From F1-60-MAGs027 sp044344715 (GTDB lineage Bacteria > Actinomycetota > Acidimicrobiia > Acidimicrobiales > Ilumatobacteraceae): a DNA stretch of 16,760 nt. The translations under genes and the position numbers were made by a program. The stretch lies in the NCBI GenBank assembly GCA_044344715.1, contig JBIJCI010000035.1, forward strand, positions 1 to 16,760. Direction: 5' to 3'. This document shows positions 14,596 to 16,760 of this stretch, one piece after another (position 1 is the first letter of the stretch; each line of letters opens with the position of its first letter). The notes below the pieces were generated by a model that was not told the origin of the DNA, did not search any database, and saw only the letters and a list, made by a program, of their open reading frames with translations.

Positions 14596-15560
14596 TGCGT
14601 GGCAGTTTGCGTGGTGCTCCACGCGTCGTGCGGGTTGCAGCGGCGCAGATGGGGCCGATCGAACCGCACCACACCCGCGTCGACACAGTACGCCGTCTCT
14701 GCTCGCTCCTCGGTTACGCGGCTGATTCGGGGGCGGAACTCGTCGTGTTCCCGGAATTGGCGCTCACCACGTTCTTCCCGCGGTGGTACGTCGAGGACAT
14801 CTCCGCCACCGACCACTACTACGAGCGCGAGATGCCGTCCCCGAGTACCTCTCCCCTGTTCGAACTCGCACGACAACGACGAGTGGGGTTCTCCCTCGGA
14901 TATGCGGAACTCACGAGTGACGGCCATCGATTCAACACCCAGGTGCTCGTTGATCGCGACGCAAACATCGTGGCGAAGTACCGGAAGGTACACATACCTG
15001 GACATGCAACGAACGAGCCAGGACGACCGTTCCAGCACGCCGAGCGTTATTACTTCGAACCGAGCAGCGAGGGCTTCGGTGTATGGAATGCGTTCGGCGG
15101 CCGTGTCGGCATGATGATCTGCAATGATCGCCGCTGGCCGGAGTCGTACCGGGAAATGGGGTTGCAGGGCGTCGAGTTGATTCTCTGCGGGTACAACACC
15201 CCGTTGCACTACGTACCCGACCCGTCGCAGGACCGACTGGCCGGATTCCACAACGGTCTGGTGATGCAGGCCGGTGCCTACCAGAACGGAACGTTCGTGG
15301 TCGGCGTGGCAAAGGGCGGCTGCGAAGCCGGCGTCGACTCGCTGGCCGAATCACAGATCATCGGTCCGTCCGGCGAGGTACTCGCCAAGACCAGCGGCAA
15401 TGGTGACGAGGTGGTCGTGGCGGACTGCGACCTGGAGTGGTGCAAGAACTACCAGAACACGCTGTTCGACCTCGACTACTACCGTCGTCCAGAGGCGTAT
15501 CCGAGACTCACCAGCCAACGCGGCCCACGTACCAGGACCGACGGATCCCGTCTCGCCTAG
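14595..15560 (+). CDS. Carbon-nitrogen hydrolase, N-carbamoyl-D-amino acid hydrolase-like (nitrilase superfamily)
   Basis: The 321-residue product carries the nitrilase triad: Glu54 in VVFPELALTTFFPRW, Lys131 in AKYRKVHIPGH and Cys176 in MICNDRRWPE. Several long stretches closely match what I recall of Agrobacterium D-carbamoylase: FPELALTTFFPRW, RPFQHAERYYFEP, CNDRRWPE and GYNTPLH. That enzyme cleaves N-carbamoyl-D-amino acids to D-amino acid, CO2 and ammonia. Length and spacing fit: about 304 residues in the family, with a short N-terminal extension and a C-terminal tail here. It is cytosolic and probably oligomeric. ATG 14595 overlaps the upstream TGA by one base. Co-expression with an M20C enzyme means two unrelated carbamoylase types are made together, which could serve both enantiomers or two different ureido acids. 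Confidence 0.92.
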   Translation: MRGSLRGAPRVVRVAAAQMGPIEPHHTRVDTVRRLCSLLGYAADSGAELVVFPELALTTFFPRWYVEDISATDHYYEREMPSPSTSPLFELARQRRVGFSLGYAELTSDGHRFNTQVLVDRDANIVAKYRKVHIPGHATNEPGRPFQHAERYYFEPSSEGFGVWNAFGGRVGMMICNDRRWPESYREMGLQGVELILCGYNTPLHYVPDPSQDRLAGFHNGLVMQAGAYQNGTFVVGVAKGGCEAGVDSLAESQIIGPSGEVLAKTSGNGDEVVVADCDLEWCKNYQNTLFDLDYYRRPEAYPRLTSQRGPRTRTDGSRLA

Positions 15561-15598
15561 CCGACCCTCGTCGCATCGGCCCGATCGCCGGGGTCGGC
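15560..15598 (+). terminator. Hairpin directly after the nitrilase stop
   Basis: The arms gccgaccc (15560-15567) and gggtcggc (15591-15598) form a perfect 8-bp stem; inside it atcg (15575-15578) and cgat (15582-15585) can form a small inner stem. It starts on the last base of the stop codon. No T-run follows, so it may end or attenuate the two-gene transcript before the Mo hydroxylase gene. Confidence 0.4.
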
Positions 15599-15651
15599 GA
15601 ATGGTGGTCCGGAGTTTCGGGATGCTCGTTGTGCCGAAGCGCCGCGTTTGA

Positions 15652-15657
15652 CAAACT
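15652..15657 (+). promoter_or_regulatory. Possible -10 box CAAACT before the Mo hydroxylase
   Basis: CAAACT lies at -12 to -7 of GTG 15664 and resembles the CAGACT placed the same way before the aminotransferase, but it lacks the first T of TANNNT. No ribosome site is visible. A separate, weak leaderless promoter is possible; the gene could also be read through from the nitrilase. Confidence 0.3.
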
Positions 15658-15663
15658 GTAAAG

Positions 15664-16760
15664 GTGACGCAGTTCGTAGTCAACGGAACGCCGGTCGAGG
15701 TGCGCCAGCCCCACCCCCATTTGCTCTCGGCACTGCGGGAGGAGCTCGACATCACGTCTCCGAAGGACGGGTGTTCTCCGTCGGGCCAATGTGGTTGTTG
15801 CACCGTTCTCATCGACGGCAAGGCGGTGGTGTCGTGTCAGACGAGTCTCGAGAAGGTCGCCGGCAAGTCCGTCACCACGCTCGAGGGTGTCGAGGAGGTT
15901 GAGCGGCAGCGATTCGCAGCTGCGTTTGCAGCGTGCGGTGGTCTGCAATGCGGATTCTGCATTCCCGGAATCGTCGTTCGCGCGAAGGCGCAAATCGACA
16001 AGAAGGGTGTCGGGCTCAAGCGCGAGGACATGGCTCGCCATCTCGGTGCGCACCTCTGCCGCTGTACCGGCTACGCGAAGATTCTCGAGGCGATTTCCTG
16101 CGTTGCGCGGAACGAAATTCCGGAGATGCCCGCGGTTGCCGGCATCGGATCTCGGACACCGAAGTACGAAGCAGAGGAGCTTGCACTCGGGGACCGCGGA
16201 TACATCGACGACCTCCGAATCCCGGGGATGCTCCACGCCGCATTGCACTTCACCGACCATGCGAGGGCCACGATCCGGGGAGTCAACGTTGACGCAGCCC
16301 GAGCGGCTACGGGTGTCGTCGCCGTCTATACCGCGGCTGACATTCCCGGGGAGTTGATGGTGGGCATCATCTACAAGGACTGGCCCGTTATGATCCCCGT
16401 CGGGGGCCGCACTTCCTACGCAGGGGATGTGCTGGCAATCGTCGTAGCCGACTCGCGGCTCAACGCTCGCGCCGCGGCGCAGCTGATCGAGGTCGACTAT
16501 GAGGCCCATCAGCCAATCACGGACGTTGACGTTGCGCTTACCTCGTCCGAGGTTGCGGTTTGGCGGACGACGGACAACGTGCTGAGCAAGAGTGCCTACA
16601 AGCGTGGGGACGTCGACGCGGCATTTGCGGCGAGCGCCCATGTCGTGCGCGAGACGTTCCGAACGCAACGAATCGAACATGCATTCCTCGAACCCGAAGC
16701 CACCCTCGCGGTTCCCGACGGGGCGGGTGATTCTCGTCGGCTCCACGTCTATTCCGGCGG
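15664..16760 (+). CDS. Molybdenum hydroxylase (xanthine/aldehyde oxidoreductase family) with fused 2Fe-2S and molybdopterin domains, 5' part
   Basis: An open frame runs from GTG 15664 to the window edge, about 365 codons, with no stop. Residues 1-75 form a plant-type ferredoxin domain with Cys37, Cys43, Cys46 and Cys58. Residues 80-150 form the second, helical 2Fe-2S domain with Cys96 and Cys99 (QCGFC) and Cys132 and Cys134 (CRC). After a linker the aldehyde-oxidase a/b hammerhead begins near 165 (GYIDDLRIPGMLHAALHF) and runs to about 280; the Mo-binding domain starts at the edge (RIEHAFLEPEA). Such enzymes hydroxylate N-heterocycles or aldehydes with water and pass electrons through the Fe-S clusters. 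There is no FAD domain between the Fe-S and hammerhead parts, as in Desulfovibrio Mop and fused Se-dependent XDH-like proteins. It lies 103 bases after the nitrilase gene. Substrate unknown; purine, pyrimidine or another azaheterocycle would fit the neighbours. Confidence 0.92.
   Translation, partial: MTQFVVNGTPVEVRQPHPHLLSALREELDITSPKDGCSPSGQCGCCTVLIDGKAVVSCQTSLEKVAGKSVTTLEGVEEVERQRFAAAFAACGGLQCGFCIPGIVVRAKAQIDKKGVGLKREDMARHLGAHLCRCTGYAKILEAISCVARNEIPEMPAVAGIGSRTPKYEAEELALGDRGYIDDLRIPGMLHAALHFTDHARATIRGVNVDAARAATGVVAVYTAADIPGELMVGIIYKDWPVMIPVGGRTSYAGDVLAIVVADSRLNARAAAQLIEVDYEAHQPITDVDVALTSSEVAVWRTTDNVLSKSAYKRGDVDAAFAASAHVVRETFRTQRIEHAFLEPEATLAVPDGAGDSRRLHVYSG

Noticed and set aside
15648..15653. 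Perfect TTGACA -35 box before the Mo hydroxylase
   Set aside because: No acceptable -10 hexamer lies 16-18 bases downstream, and that position would fall inside the coding region; treated as chance.
15561..15663. Riboswitch or small gene between the nitrilase and Mo hydroxylase genes
   Set aside because: Apart from the terminator-like hairpin and a weak -10 there is no conserved aptamer pattern I recognise, and short frames here are shadows.
15508..16746. Minus-strand open frame of 412 codons at the right end
   Set aside because: It is the shadow of the Mo hydroxylase, whose 2Fe-2S cysteine motifs are unmistakable on the plus strand.
1..16760. CRISPR array, tRNA, rRNA, transposon ends, phage or defence genes
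   Set aside because: I looked for regular direct repeats, cloverleaf-like segments, transposase motifs and defence-system motifs and saw none that stand out.

Overview
The window is GC-rich, densely coded bacterial DNA with many GTG starts, very short intergenic gaps and -10 boxes placed for leaderless transcripts. This fits a high-GC actinobacterium. An Acidimicrobiia-like lineage is my guess from the feel of the proteins; no rRNA or marker gene proves it. I see no tRNA, rRNA, CRISPR array, insertion sequence or phage gene, and no gene-free stretch longer than about 140 bases.

Left part (1-5387): the end of an M23 peptidase gene (+) is followed by a hairpin-rich gap. A four-gene minus-strand operon then reads leftwards: two half-size ABC exporter subunits, a putative lipoprotein and a histidine phosphatase. 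The ABC pair looks like a heterodimeric exporter with one degenerate ATP site, because every motif defect falls in the same composite site.

Middle part (5386-11947): a small membrane-anchored protein (+), a hexapeptide-repeat acyltransferase (-), a type-B carboxylesterase and a DAO-type FAD oxidoreductase in one operon (+), a Gfo/Idh/MocA oxidoreductase (-), a GloB-like metallo-beta-lactamase-fold hydrolase (+) and a TauE/SafE-type transporter (-). Convergent pairs end almost stop-to-stop. Divergent pairs share very compact promoter gaps of 73 and 33 bp.

Right part (11231-16760): this is the most interesting region. A class III aminotransferase and the TauE/SafE transporter form a minus-strand operon. 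Across a 31-bp gap lies a plus-strand set: an M20C amidohydrolase of the L-carbamoylase/allantoate/ureidopropionase type, overlapping by one base a nitrilase-superfamily enzyme with a strong N-carbamoyl-D-amino-acid hydrolase signature, then a molybdenum hydroxylase with its 2Fe-2S domains fused to the molybdopterin domain (cut by the window edge). Together they suggest degradation of an N-heterocycle (hydantoin, pyrimidine or purine-like): the Mo enzyme hydroxylates the ring, the opened ureido acids lose their carbamoyl groups, and the amino acid released is transaminated. A ring-opening cyclic amidohydrolase is not in the window. The pathway is inference; the enzyme families are read directly from motifs.
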